The position numbers and the translations under genes are program-made. The notes beneath the pieces were generated by a model. The model did no database searches. It was not told the DNA's origin and was given only the letters and a program-made list of their open reading frames with translations. DNA of 64,000 bases. Origin: an uncultured delta proteobacterium. GTDB taxonomy: Bacteria > Myxococcota_A > Polyangia > Polyangiales > Polyangiaceae. Below are positions 7,225-15,651 of the stretch, piece after piece. Within the stretch, counting starts at the first letter, position 1. Every line of letters begins with the position of its first letter. The DNA lies in NCBI GenBank assembly GCA_903892415.1, contig CAITIQ010000317.1, positions 1 through 64,000 of the forward strand, written 5' to 3'.

Positions 7225-9525
7225 ATGACCAAGCTATTGTCCGCGCGTGATCTATTGGAGGTCGTTCGGCTCGGGGACAGTCCCGAGCGGGACAACATCG
7301 AGGTGATCGTCAGCCCGGATACGCTCGGCCGACGAATCTATGCCGGAACCACCACCAAACGTGTCCGCCGGCCGGTGCCGCATCACCCGCAGTCACCGCG
7401 CCGTGACACGGTCAAGATCGAGAGTTCCGCGCTCGAGCGAGCCCAAGCGCAAGCGCTCCGGCGTGGCACCTCGGCACGCGGCAACGACGACCGTTCTCCC
7501 CCAAGTGCCGAACCGGCATCGCCAAGGCGCCCTTCGTCTGCTCCCGTTGCAGAGCCCGCCCGGCCTGTTGCTTCACCGCTGGCGCTGCACGCGAAGGAGC
7601 CGACGCCTGCTCCGTGGGACTTCGACAACGCTCCCACGGTTCCGCCCGAGCCCGGCTCAAACGCCGAGTTGATCGCGTTGAACCAAGCCCAGACGTTGCC
7701 CCCGGCTCGGTCGCTCGCATCCCCGTTGCCTGCCGCTCGCACACCGCTGGTTCCGCCTGCTGCGCTTCCACCTCAAGAGCCCTTTCTCCCTGCTGACCGC
7801 AGCGGAGCTGCATCGCGCAAGGTGCCCAAGGCTGGTTGGAGTCGGCCAGGGGATTCTGCACCCGTTTCTCGTCCTGCGCCCGTGAGCCTGGCTGCCACTG
7901 CGAGGCTGCCGATCGACACGAACTCGGCGGGTTTCCAGGGGGGCGGGTTCGCGCTGCCCGTTCCCGGTATTCCAACGCAACCGCAAAGTCCCGCGCCGCC
8001 GCCCGCGCAGCCGAAAAGTTCGGTGGCCTCCATGTTTTCCTGGGTAACCCAGCGGGCGGATTGGGCTCCGCCGCCAGAAAGCATTGCCGCCCCAACGCAG
8101 CCCTCGGAACCGCCTCCGGCCCTGCCGCCACTGGTTGCGGCAGCCCCCATCGCTCCGCCCCTTGCCCCGGCTGCTCCCGCGCTGACCACTTCACTGACCG
8201 CCAAGCTAGCTCCGCCGGCGCCGAAGCCGGCGCCGCTTCCGGCCGTCACGGAAGCTCCGCAAGAAGAGCGCTCTCTCCGCTCCGAGGAGCGAATTGCGCT
8301 CAGCGGCGAGGAAACGATGGTGCTCCTCAACTATGACCCGACGGTCAAGCTCGAGGTGCTCGCTGACCGCACCGGCCTCACCGAATTTCGAGTCAGCCAC
8401 GTGGTGGCGAACCTCCGTCGGCGCGGTGTCCTCGATGATGAACCTGAGGCAGAGGTACAGCGTCGCGAGGAGCACGCAACGCTGGTGGACATGGAGCTAC
8501 CGCCGTTGTTGCAGCCCGCAGCTCCCGCATCGGCTCCGCCGCCCAGCAATCGTAACTTCGACTTCGAGAGTCACCCAACGCTGCTAGAGATGGACTTGGC
8601 CGAGCTGAGTCAGGTCTCCGGCGCAGAGGATGCGACCTATGTCGACGACGGCGCAGTCCCGGTCGAGGCTCGTCGTAGTGAGCCTCACTCGCGTCCGCTC
8701 GAGAGTCCGCTTTCTACGCAACCGTTGGAGCTCGACACTGGCCCGTCCTGCGCTTCGGTTGCGCCCGGCGCCGCGGAGGACGACGCAGATCCGCCCGAAG
8801 AGAGCGAGCCGTCGGAGAAGGCCGCTGCCACCAACTACCTGGCGCACTTCGAGCGTGTCCTGTCCGTGCTGACGATCGATGAACGTGCGCGGATCGCCTC
8901 GCTTGGCCACGGGATCGATCTTTTTGCGTTGGTCTATGACAAGGAGCCAGATGTTTTCCGCGCCTTGTGGGACAACATCAACGTCAGCAACGAGCACGCG
9001 CGCTTCGCTGCTTTCCACCATCGCACGGCGGCTGGTCTGGACGTGCTGTCCCAACGCGGTGAGTTCTTCAAAGACCCACAAGTGCAGCGTCGGGTACTGC
9101 GCAACCCGATGGTCAGCGAAGGGCTGTTGCGACGGATCCTCCTGCCCAAGCGACTAATCGAGATCTACAAAGTCTCGCTCGACCGGGAGGCTGGTGAGCG
9201 TACCCGTTCGAGCGCGCGTAACCTGCTGCGCAACAAGTTCGCGACGACCGATTCGGATGACCGCATGGAGATCATCTGGAAGACCGAGGGCAGGGCTTTG
9301 GGCTCGCTCTCCGGCCTCTCGATCGACAGCAAGACCGCTGCGTTGATCTGTGCCCGTCAGATCATGTCGGTCGCCATCGTTCAGAACTTCACGCGCTTTG
9401 CCGCCACGCCCCCTTCGGTGATCACGCACTTCTTGCGGCAGCCGTTGGTGAAACGGCAGATTCATTTGCGTAACGCGCTGCTCAAGCACCCCAATTGCCC
9501 GAGCGACGCCAAGCGCGCCTTCTAG
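7225..9525 (+). CDS. 766-aa protein: disordered N-half, winged-helix-like segment, conserved C-terminal helical domain
   Basis: ATG 7225. Residues 1-45 form a short folded-looking start (LLEVVRLGDSPERDNIEVIV). Residues about 50-340 are proline/alanine-rich and probably disordered. At about 362-405 there is a helix-turn-helix-like segment (LEVLADRTGLTEFRVSHVV followed by RRRGVLDD) resembling the winged helix of MarR/ArsR-type domains. Two copies of a short motif follow (ATLVDMELPPLL and PTLLEMDLAEL). The last 230 residues, from NYLAHFERVL onward, are a charged all-helical domain I cannot assign. No TM segment or signal peptide is seen, so it is cytoplasmic. A regulatory or scaffold role is inference. 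Confidence 0.8.
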   Translation: MTKLLSARDLLEVVRLGDSPERDNIEVIVSPDTLGRRIYAGTTTKRVRRPVPHHPQSPRRDTVKIESSALERAQAQALRRGTSARGNDDRSPPSAEPASPRRPSSAPVAEPARPVASPLALHAKEPTPAPWDFDNAPTVPPEPGSNAELIALNQAQTLPPARSLASPLPAARTPLVPPAALPPQEPFLPADRSGAASRKVPKAGWSRPGDSAPVSRPAPVSLAATARLPIDTNSAGFQGGGFALPVPGIPTQPQSPAPPPAQPKSSVASMFSWVTQRADWAPPPESIAAPTQPSEPPPALPPLVAAAPIAPPLAPAAPALTTSLTAKLAPPAPKPAPLPAVTEAPQEERSLRSEERIALSGEETMVLLNYDPTVKLEVLADRTGLTEFRVSHVVANLRRRGVLDDEPEAEVQRREEHATLVDMELPPLLQPAAPASAPPPSNRNFDFESHPTLLEMDLAELSQVSGAEDATYVDDGAVPVEARRSEPHSRPLESPLSTQPLELDTGPSCASVAPGAAEDDADPPEESEPSEKAAATNYLAHFERVLSVLTIDERARIASLGHGIDLFALVYDKEPDVFRALWDNINVSNEHARFAAFHHRTAAGLDVLSQRGEFFKDPQVQRRVLRNPMVSEGLLRRILLPKRLIEIYKVSLDREAGERTRSSARNLLRNKFATTDSDDRMEIIWKTEGRALGSLSGLSIDSKTAALICARQIMSVAIVQNFTRFAATPPSVITHFLRQPLVKRQIHLRNALLKHPNCPSDAKRAF

Positions 9526-9574
9526 GTTCAGCTGGAAATTAGGCTTCTGGCGCTGTTGCGAGCACGATCTCGCT

Positions 9575-11776
9575 ATGATGCGCCTCTCTCGCTGGTCCTC
9601 CTTGTTGCTCGTGGCGTTGGCGAGCACCGGCTGCAGCCACGACAGTCGCTCCCGCTTCCCTTCCGCAGAGTCCCCGCTCGAACTCGAACGCGTCGTGCTT
9701 TACCGCAACGGCATCGGCTATTTCGAGCGGTCAGGGACGATCGACGGGAATGTGCTGACGCTCAAGGTTCGCAAAGATCAGATCAACGATCTGCTCAAGA
9801 GTTTGACCGTGGTCGAGCGAAAGTCAGGGCGCGCCGTCAGCGTTTCGATGCCGCTCGATCCGCAGTCTTGGGCTAACGCGGCTCTCGCGACGCTGCAGCC
9901 TGGTCGAGGGAACTTGGCGGAGGTGCTCGATGCCCTGCGCGGCACCGAGGTGACGCTCAGCACCAGCGACGGCACCCTCTCAGGCCGAATCGTGATGGTC
10001 GAGCCGCTCGAAGAAGCGCCTTCCGAAACGAACGGTTTGCGACCGATGCCAGCGCCGACACGCGATCACCGCATCACGCTGCTGGAAGGGGACGCGTTGC
10101 GAGTCACGAAGCTCTCTCGCGTGAAGGGCGTGCGCTTCAGCGACGGCGATCTCGCTATGCAGTTTGGTCGCACGCTGGACGCTAGCGCTGGTGAAGGCAT
10201 GTTCCAGCAGGTGCAGGTGTCGATTCGGCTCGAGGGCGCAAGCTCGCACGACCTGCTGGTCAGTTATGTGGCTGCGGCTCCGATGTGGAAGCCGACCTAT
10301 CGCGTCGTTTTGCCAAAGGCAGGCAAGGGGACCGCGCTCTTGCAAGGGTGGGCGGTGGTCGACAACACCAGCGGTGAAGATTGGAGCCAGGTTGCGCTCG
10401 GCCTTACCTCCGGGGCGCCCATCGCCTTCCGCTACGACCTCCATACCCCGCGCGATGTCGCTCGCTCCGACCTCACAGAGGTAGGCGTGCATCGGCAAGC
10501 GGCCGTGATGATGGGGGAGACCTCGTACGAGGAGGCGGAGGCCGAGCCGATGGCTCCGGCGGGAGCTGCGGCACCCAGCGTAGCCTGGGGCGCGTTCAAC
10601 AACGAAACGGACGAAGCCGAAGCCAAGCCGCGCGCAGATCGCCGCCCTGAGCCGCGCAAAAAGCTGGCGGAGGCTTATGGCGAAGCGCTCGAAGATCGCT
10701 TGGACCGCCCAGCGCTCGATCTCGAATCACTGCGCCGTTCAACGCAGAGCCAAGCGCGGGCCTCGGCCGTTTCAGGTCTGACCCGGTTTGACTTGGAGGG
10801 CAAGGTGACCGTGCCCGAGGGCACCTCGACCATGGTCGCGATCGTCAACTCGGAGGTGGAGGGCGAGGAGACCTTCCTGTTCCGTCCCGGCGGCGCCGGT
10901 CTCGGCTACGAGGCGAACCCGTATCGTGTAGTGCGCTTCAAGAACACCACGCCGTTCGTGCTCGAGCCCGGCCCGATCAGCATCTTCGCTGGCGGAAGCT
11001 TCGTCGGGGAGGGGCTCTCTGAAACGGTGGGCGCGGGGTCGAGCGCGACCGTGCCGTTCGCTGTCGAGACCGGCCTGATGGTGAGCTCGGTCAACAAGGA
11101 CGACCGCGAATCGATGCAATTGGTGAAGCTCTCCCGAGGCGTGCTGGAGGTCGAGCAGTTCGCCCGGCGAACAACCACCTACACCGTGAAGGCTCAGACC
11201 CTCGATACAGGTTTCACGTTGTTGGTCCGCCATCCAAAAACTGGCTTCAACTACGAGCTCTCGGAGCGACCCGAGGGAACCGAGGATCTCATTGACGGCT
11301 ATCTGGTCAAAGTGACGGTGGCGCCGGGGCAACGCGAAGGCTCGCTCACCCTCCGCGAGCAGACGCCCAGTCGGACCACGCTCAGCATCTGGTCCAAGCC
11401 CGCCCTCGAGTTGCTCGAGAAGCTGCTCATCCATGTCGAGTTGACCCCCGAGCTGAAGAAGCGCTTGCAGCCGATCGTCGACGGTCGCCGAGAGATCGGT
11501 CGACTCGACGAACAGCTCGAAGGACTCACGCAGAAGCGCAACCAGCTCGACCAGCGCTCCAATGAGTTGCGGGAGAACCTGCGTTCGATCGAGAAGAACC
11601 AACAAGCCACGCCACAAAGGCAAAAGTGGACCCGCCAGCTCGATGAGTTCACAAGCGAAGGCAACAAGCTCGGTGCGCAGCTCGCCGAGCTCGAGGCCAA
11701 GCGGCTGGACAAGCGAATGGAGCTCGAGGACCTATTGCAAGGGCTCGAGGTCGAGCCGCCGAAGCCCAAGAAGTGA
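9575..11776 (+). CDS. DUF4139 domain lipoprotein
   Basis: 733 residues starting at ATG 9575 (ATG 9578 equally possible), with a lipoprotein signal ending ALASTGC. The N-terminal block (VVLYRNGIGYFERSG, then KVRKDQINDLLKSLTVV) and the middle beta-rich part (WKPTYRVVLP, DNTSGEDWSQVALGL) match the DUF4139 family, whose members are envelope-associated with unknown biochemistry. Residues about 615-730 are a long heptad-patterned coiled coil (RREIGRLDEQLEGLTQKRNQ...). An acidic/Ala insertion near residues 310-390 probably forms a flexible loop. It sits 49 bp after the 766-aa gene and may be cotranscribed. Confidence 0.85.
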   Translation: MMRLSRWSSLLLVALASTGCSHDSRSRFPSAESPLELERVVLYRNGIGYFERSGTIDGNVLTLKVRKDQINDLLKSLTVVERKSGRAVSVSMPLDPQSWANAALATLQPGRGNLAEVLDALRGTEVTLSTSDGTLSGRIVMVEPLEEAPSETNGLRPMPAPTRDHRITLLEGDALRVTKLSRVKGVRFSDGDLAMQFGRTLDASAGEGMFQQVQVSIRLEGASSHDLLVSYVAAAPMWKPTYRVVLPKAGKGTALLQGWAVVDNTSGEDWSQVALGLTSGAPIAFRYDLHTPRDVARSDLTEVGVHRQAAVMMGETSYEEAEAEPMAPAGAAAPSVAWGAFNNETDEAEAKPRADRRPEPRKKLAEAYGEALEDRLDRPALDLESLRRSTQSQARASAVSGLTRFDLEGKVTVPEGTSTMVAIVNSEVEGEETFLFRPGGAGLGYEANPYRVVRFKNTTPFVLEPGPISIFAGGSFVGEGLSETVGAGSSATVPFAVETGLMVSSVNKDDRESMQLVKLSRGVLEVEQFARRTTTYTVKAQTLDTGFTLLVRHPKTGFNYELSERPEGTEDLIDGYLVKVTVAPGQREGSLTLREQTPSRTTLSIWSKPALELLEKLLIHVELTPELKKRLQPIVDGRREIGRLDEQLEGLTQKRNQLDQRSNELRENLRSIEKNQQATPQRQKWTRQLDEFTSEGNKLGAQLAELEAKRLDKRMELEDLLQGLEVEPPKPKK

Positions 11777-11855
11777 AAGCCGACGCGTGAAACCGCAGCA
11801 TTCGATTGAAGATCGCTGCGCAGGGGGAGGCCGTCCGGTCTACACTGCGCGGCCG

Positions 11856-12581
11856 ATGCGCGCTCTTGCCCGCCCGCTGGCGGCCATCTCGGTCATGACA
11901 CTGTTTGCCGCTTGCGTGGAGATCCTCTCTTTGCAGGGCGAGCCACAAGACGTCGCGGCTTCGTTCTGCAAGTGTGAAGACGCGCTGTGGGTGGGTGAAG
12001 ACGGGCAAGAACTTAACTGCGCCGAGTACGTGAGCGGCGCCCTCGAAGACAGCGATGCAGCGACCACTCGCGCTTGGCTGGACCTTTTCAGCAGCGCGCA
12101 TTGTGAGCAGTGCAAAAACACAGACATCTGCGCGGCTGCCGCGCCTGTGTGTCGAGAGCTGGGCGAGCGCTGTTCACCTGGCTTCAATGCTTCTTGCTGT
12201 GGCTATGATCCGGCCGACATCGGCAAGGTTACCTGTGGCATCGATGATCGCTGCTTCGCACGCGACGACAGCTGTGTGCCTACGGGCGAGAGTTGCGATC
12301 TGGCCGAGGAGCCGACCTCGTGTTGCGGGTTCTGTGTCGATTTTCCGGGGACTGACCGTTGCGCGAACGTTTGTGACCCCGACAACGACACGGCCTGCCC
12401 AGGTTGCTGCCTCAAGGTGGAGGATGGGCCAGATACGTTGGGCATCTGCGTCGAGGGCGAGCTGTGCGAGGTCCTTTCGTGTAGCGATGAAGACGGTTGT
12501 CCGATCGGCTATGCCTGTTTTCCGCATGCGCCGGAGGAAGGCCTCGTCATCTACTTCTGCGATTTGTTGACGCCTCCCTAG
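11856..12581 (+). CDS. Cysteine-rich lipoprotein (29 Cys in 241 aa)
   Basis: ATG 11856 gives a lipoprotein signal ending TLFAAC (Cys20); the frame is open further upstream only as an overlap with the DUF4139 gene. The mature part is cysteine-dense: CKC, CEQC and several CC doublets (NASCCGYD, TSCCGFC, CPGCCLK). The spacing is like small disulphide-knot modules repeated two or three times (CVPTGESCDL, CCGFCVD). This suggests a disulphide-bonded surface or periplasmic protein. No enzyme motif is visible. It is tail-to-tail with the SGNH hydrolase gene, with 1 bp between them. Confidence 0.8.
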   Translation: MRALARPLAAISVMTLFAACVEILSLQGEPQDVAASFCKCEDALWVGEDGQELNCAEYVSGALEDSDAATTRAWLDLFSSAHCEQCKNTDICAAAAPVCRELGERCSPGFNASCCGYDPADIGKVTCGIDDRCFARDDSCVPTGESCDLAEEPTSCCGFCVDFPGTDRCANVCDPDNDTACPGCCLKVEDGPDTLGICVEGELCEVLSCSDEDGCPIGYACFPHAPEEGLVIYFCDLLTPP

Positions 12582-12582
12582 C

Positions 12583-13797
12583 TCAGGGTCGCAAATCCAG
12601 TGCGCGCAACACCCGCGCGAGGCCCAGCAGGGTCACGTAGTTGCGAATGTTGTTGCCGCAGTCGAGTCCGCTCGGATCGAGCACGTCCGCCCCTTGTTTG
12701 AACGTCGAAAGGTGCACCGAGTCGGGGCCGAGGCCGTAGCCAGTGGCGCCATCGAGCGCGTGGCGCAGATCGATGAAGGGCAGGTTTCTGCGACAGGCGA
12801 TCTCGGCGGCGCGAGCCGTGGTGGCGTTGGTTGCCACGGCGATGCGCCAGTCGTTGGGCTCGCCGTCGCTGGGGCAGGCTTTGACCCCGGGTTGATCGCC
12901 GTGCCGCATCTCGTTGGAGATCACCGGCACCACACCTTCGGCCAGCAGCCGGTCGATGATCGCCTCGAGATGGCCGCCAAACTCGTCGGCCAAGGCCTCG
13001 GGCGGGGCTCTGCGAAAAGCCGCATCGTTCGCCCCGAAGGTGACCAAAACGAAGGCCGGATTGAGGCGTGACAGCAGCTGTTCGAGTGGGCGTTCTTCCG
13101 CGTCGAAGGCGTAGGAGGCACGAGCCCCTACCTTGGCCGCACGAAAGGCGCTGAAGGATGAGCGGCCTATGCCGCTTTCGCGCTCAGCGACCTCGCCGGC
13201 GAAATAGTCGATCACGGTCGTTCCCCCGACCCCGAGCTCCTTTGCGACCTCGCTACTGAGCACATAGCCGCGCGGGTTGTTGCTCGCTTGACGTCCACTC
13301 TCGAAGCCCCGGAGAAAGTCGAAGGAGACGCTGATGCTGTCGCCCAAGACGCCAAACACGCGGGGCCGGCGGCCTTTGCTTTGGCCGCGTTTGAAGGTCT
13401 CGCGAACGAGCGCGACCGTCGCTTGGGAAAGCTCGGGTACGGCGTCGATAAAGCGTTGCGCGTTGAAGCGCTTGCCAGCGTCGCTGCCGCAGGCGGGACT
13501 GCTCTTTCGAATGCGAGGCAGCCGCACACAGTGTTGCAACGCCGCTTCATGGCGCGGGTCGAGCGGACCTTCGTGGCGGAGGCTGGGCCCACACGTTTGC
13601 TCGCTGCGCACGGTTGCCGAGGCGGATGCACTGCTGCGCGCCTGGCTCGGCAGTGGAGGAGCAAAGGTAGGGGCAGGGCGCGCTGTCTCGACCGGCTGAG
13701 GCCTCTCGCTCGGAGCCGGGGGCAACGGCTCGTTATCGCAGGCGTGCAAAAGCAGCAGCGCGCCGAGGCGAAGGTGGTTCCTATGGGCTTGAATCAC
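12583..13797 (-). CDS. SGNH/GDSL-type hydrolase lipoprotein
   Basis: GTG 13797 gives a compact lipoprotein signal (ALLLLHAC); an upstream TTG at 13845 is possible but adds 16 residues ahead of it. After a Pro/Ala/Ser linker, the SGNH blocks appear in order: GVLGDSISVSF (block I with the nucleophile Ser), an intermediate Gly-rich block, VTFGANDAAF (block III, GxND) and GPDSVHLSTF (block V, Asp-x-x-His, here DSVH). These residues are those of serine esterases/acyl hydrolases, acting here on the periplasmic or outer-membrane side. The substrate is unknown; SGNH lipoproteins often modify or deacylate polysaccharides and peptidoglycan. It is divergent from the large propeller lipoprotein gene at 13959. 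Confidence 0.85.
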   Translation of the reverse strand: MIQAHRNHLRLGALLLLHACDNEPLPPAPSERPQPVETARPAPTFAPPLPSQARSSASASATVRSEQTCGPSLRHEGPLDPRHEAALQHCVRLPRIRKSSPACGSDAGKRFNAQRFIDAVPELSQATVALVRETFKRGQSKGRRPRVFGVLGDSISVSFDFLRGFESGRQASNNPRGYVLSSEVAKELGVGGTTVIDYFAGEVAERESGIGRSSFSAFRAAKVGARASYAFDAEERPLEQLLSRLNPAFVLVTFGANDAAFRRAPPEALADEFGGHLEAIIDRLLAEGVVPVISNEMRHGDQPGVKACPSDGEPNDWRIAVATNATTARAAEIACRRNLPFIDLRHALDGATGYGLGPDSVHLSTFKQGADVLDPSGLDCGNNIRNYVTLLGLARVLRALDLRP

Positions 13798-13958
13798 AGG
13801 CGCAAGACTCAGCGTGGGCCTAACGCAGCGCAGGTTCGGCCTCAACCGCCCATCCCTGGAACCGGCTACTCGAGTTTGGCGGTGCTCCGCCCCGCGCGGT
13901 TCGTGCCCATGCGAACACTGGATTGCAAGGCCGCTCAGCCCCGACTACACACGTCCAG

Positions 13959-15650
13959 GTGACCCTCCGATCAAGAGTTCAGGCGAAATCGAAGGGCCAG
14001 CGTGGGGCCGCCGGGCTGGCTTTGTCCGGGGCTGCGCTGGTCGCCGCCTCCTGCTTTACCGGCAGTGAGGGCTTGGTGCCCCCGACCGACACGCTTTATT
14101 TCCCTACCGCGCTAGCCATTTCGCCTGGTCGGACCAGCCTGTACGTCGTCAACTCCGACTTCGATCTGCAATACAACGGTGGCACCATCCAGGTGCTCAA
14201 TCTGAGCAGTACCGACGGTGGGAGCAGCACCAATCCGGTCCCCGACGCTGGGCTGCGGGTGTATGCGGAGACCGTCGCTAACGCCATCGCGGCGGGCGAG
14301 CCTCCCGCCTCCGTTTGCGCCTCGATTGGGCTCGTTCCCAACGTCAATGACACGCTCTATCCGGGGCCTTGCTCAGCGCTCGAGGTCGCGCCCTTTGTGC
14401 GAGCCCACGCAACGATTGGCGCCTTCGGCAGCGGGATGAGCCTGATCCCTCGCGTCGGGGAACCTGGGTTGCGCTTGTTCACCTCGGTTCGCGGTGACCC
14501 CTCGGTCACCTATTTTGACGTGGCAGATGACCGGGACCCGGCCAACATCGTCACTCCCTGTGAGAGCAACTTCTGCCTGGAGTGTGGCGGGGACGGTGAG
14601 GAGAAGCGCTGCTCGGCGAGCCATAAGGTCGGGGAGAACGTTTTCACCAGTCAGCGCGGGCTGCTCTTACCGACCGAGCCTGTCGGGATCGCCGCGGCGA
14701 CGAGTGTGTTGGGGGACGCCATCGTCGTGGCACATCAGACCTCTGCGAGCGCAAGTTTGGTCGTGAACCAATGGGGCGGAGAGGCGGAGGCAGACGTTCC
14801 GTTCGAGGATACGCCCTCGCTCGAGTTCATCCTCACCGAGCTTCCAGATGCTCCGACCAGCGTGCTAGCGATTCCACCACCGCGCCTCGTAGCAAGCCAA
14901 AAGCTAACCTACTCGCCCGGCTTCGTCGTGAGTCACCGCGCGGCGCCGAGGCTGAGCGTGGTGCGCTTCGAGGCGGACCAAAACTCAACTCCGCCGCGGC
15001 CGTTCATCGTGCAGTCGGACTCGGTGTCGATCTCGCTCTCCAACGACGGCTCGGACTCGCGTGGCCTCGCCTTCGACTCCACGGCGCGGGTCGCTTGTGA
15101 AACAGAGTGTGAGGAGTCGTTGTGCCCCAGCGGCGCTTGTGAAGCGAATCAGTTGTTCACCAACTGCTTGGTGGACTGTCTTGAGGAGCCAATCGGTTTC
15201 TACGTCGTCAATCGCACCCCGGCGAGCCTGCTGGTCGGGCGGATGGAATCCAAGCCGGTGCTCGAGGACGAGCGCGTGGTTGGTATCAACGAGAGCTTCG
15301 TTCTGGCCCAGGCCATCCCGCTTCCGCTTGGTGCTGCAACGATCGGCGTCGGCTCGATCATCGGGTTGGACGGCGAGCTCGAGACGCGCGTCTTCGTGGC
15401 CAGCTTCGACTCACGCTTCGTCTCCGTTTACGATCCTCTGCTGCGCCGCATCGAGTCCAGCTTTCGCACCGGTCGCGGTCCAACCGGCCTGGTGTTCGAC
15501 ACTGATCCAATCGCGAAAACCAGCCACCTGTACGTAGCCGACTTCACAGACTCGTATCTCAGCGTGATTGATCTGGACTCGCGCAGATTGACCTACGGCA
15601 CCGCGCTCCTCAACATCGGTCCACCGGTTCCTCCGCGCGAGGAGCAGTAA
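13959..15650 (+). CDS. Propeller-like lipoprotein, first of a pair
   Basis: GTG 13959 yields a basic n-region and a lipobox VAASC. The roughly 563-residue product contains beta-strand repeats of the YVTN/cytochrome-D1-like propeller type: SLYVVNSDFDLQ at the start, then RVFVASFDSRFVSVYDP and LYVADFTDSYLSVIDLDSR near the C-terminus. Two cysteine-rich insertions interrupt it (about 14560-14620 and 15085-15180), each with 6-8 Cys. It is followed one base after its stop codon by the 940-aa gene, so the two are cotranscribed. A surface-exposed structural or binding role is inference; no catalytic signature is visible. Confidence 0.8.
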   Translation: MTLRSRVQAKSKGQRGAAGLALSGAALVAASCFTGSEGLVPPTDTLYFPTALAISPGRTSLYVVNSDFDLQYNGGTIQVLNLSSTDGGSSTNPVPDAGLRVYAETVANAIAAGEPPASVCASIGLVPNVNDTLYPGPCSALEVAPFVRAHATIGAFGSGMSLIPRVGEPGLRLFTSVRGDPSVTYFDVADDRDPANIVTPCESNFCLECGGDGEEKRCSASHKVGENVFTSQRGLLLPTEPVGIAAATSVLGDAIVVAHQTSASASLVVNQWGGEAEADVPFEDTPSLEFILTELPDAPTSVLAIPPPRLVASQKLTYSPGFVVSHRAAPRLSVVRFEADQNSTPPRPFIVQSDSVSISLSNDGSDSRGLAFDSTARVACETECEESLCPSGACEANQLFTNCLVDCLEEPIGFYVVNRTPASLLVGRMESKPVLEDERVVGINESFVLAQAIPLPLGAATIGVGSIIGLDGELETRVFVASFDSRFVSVYDPLLRRIESSFRTGRGPTGLVFDTDPIAKTSHLYVADFTDSYLSVIDLDSRRLTYGTALLNIGPPVPPREEQ

Positions 15651-15651
15651 A

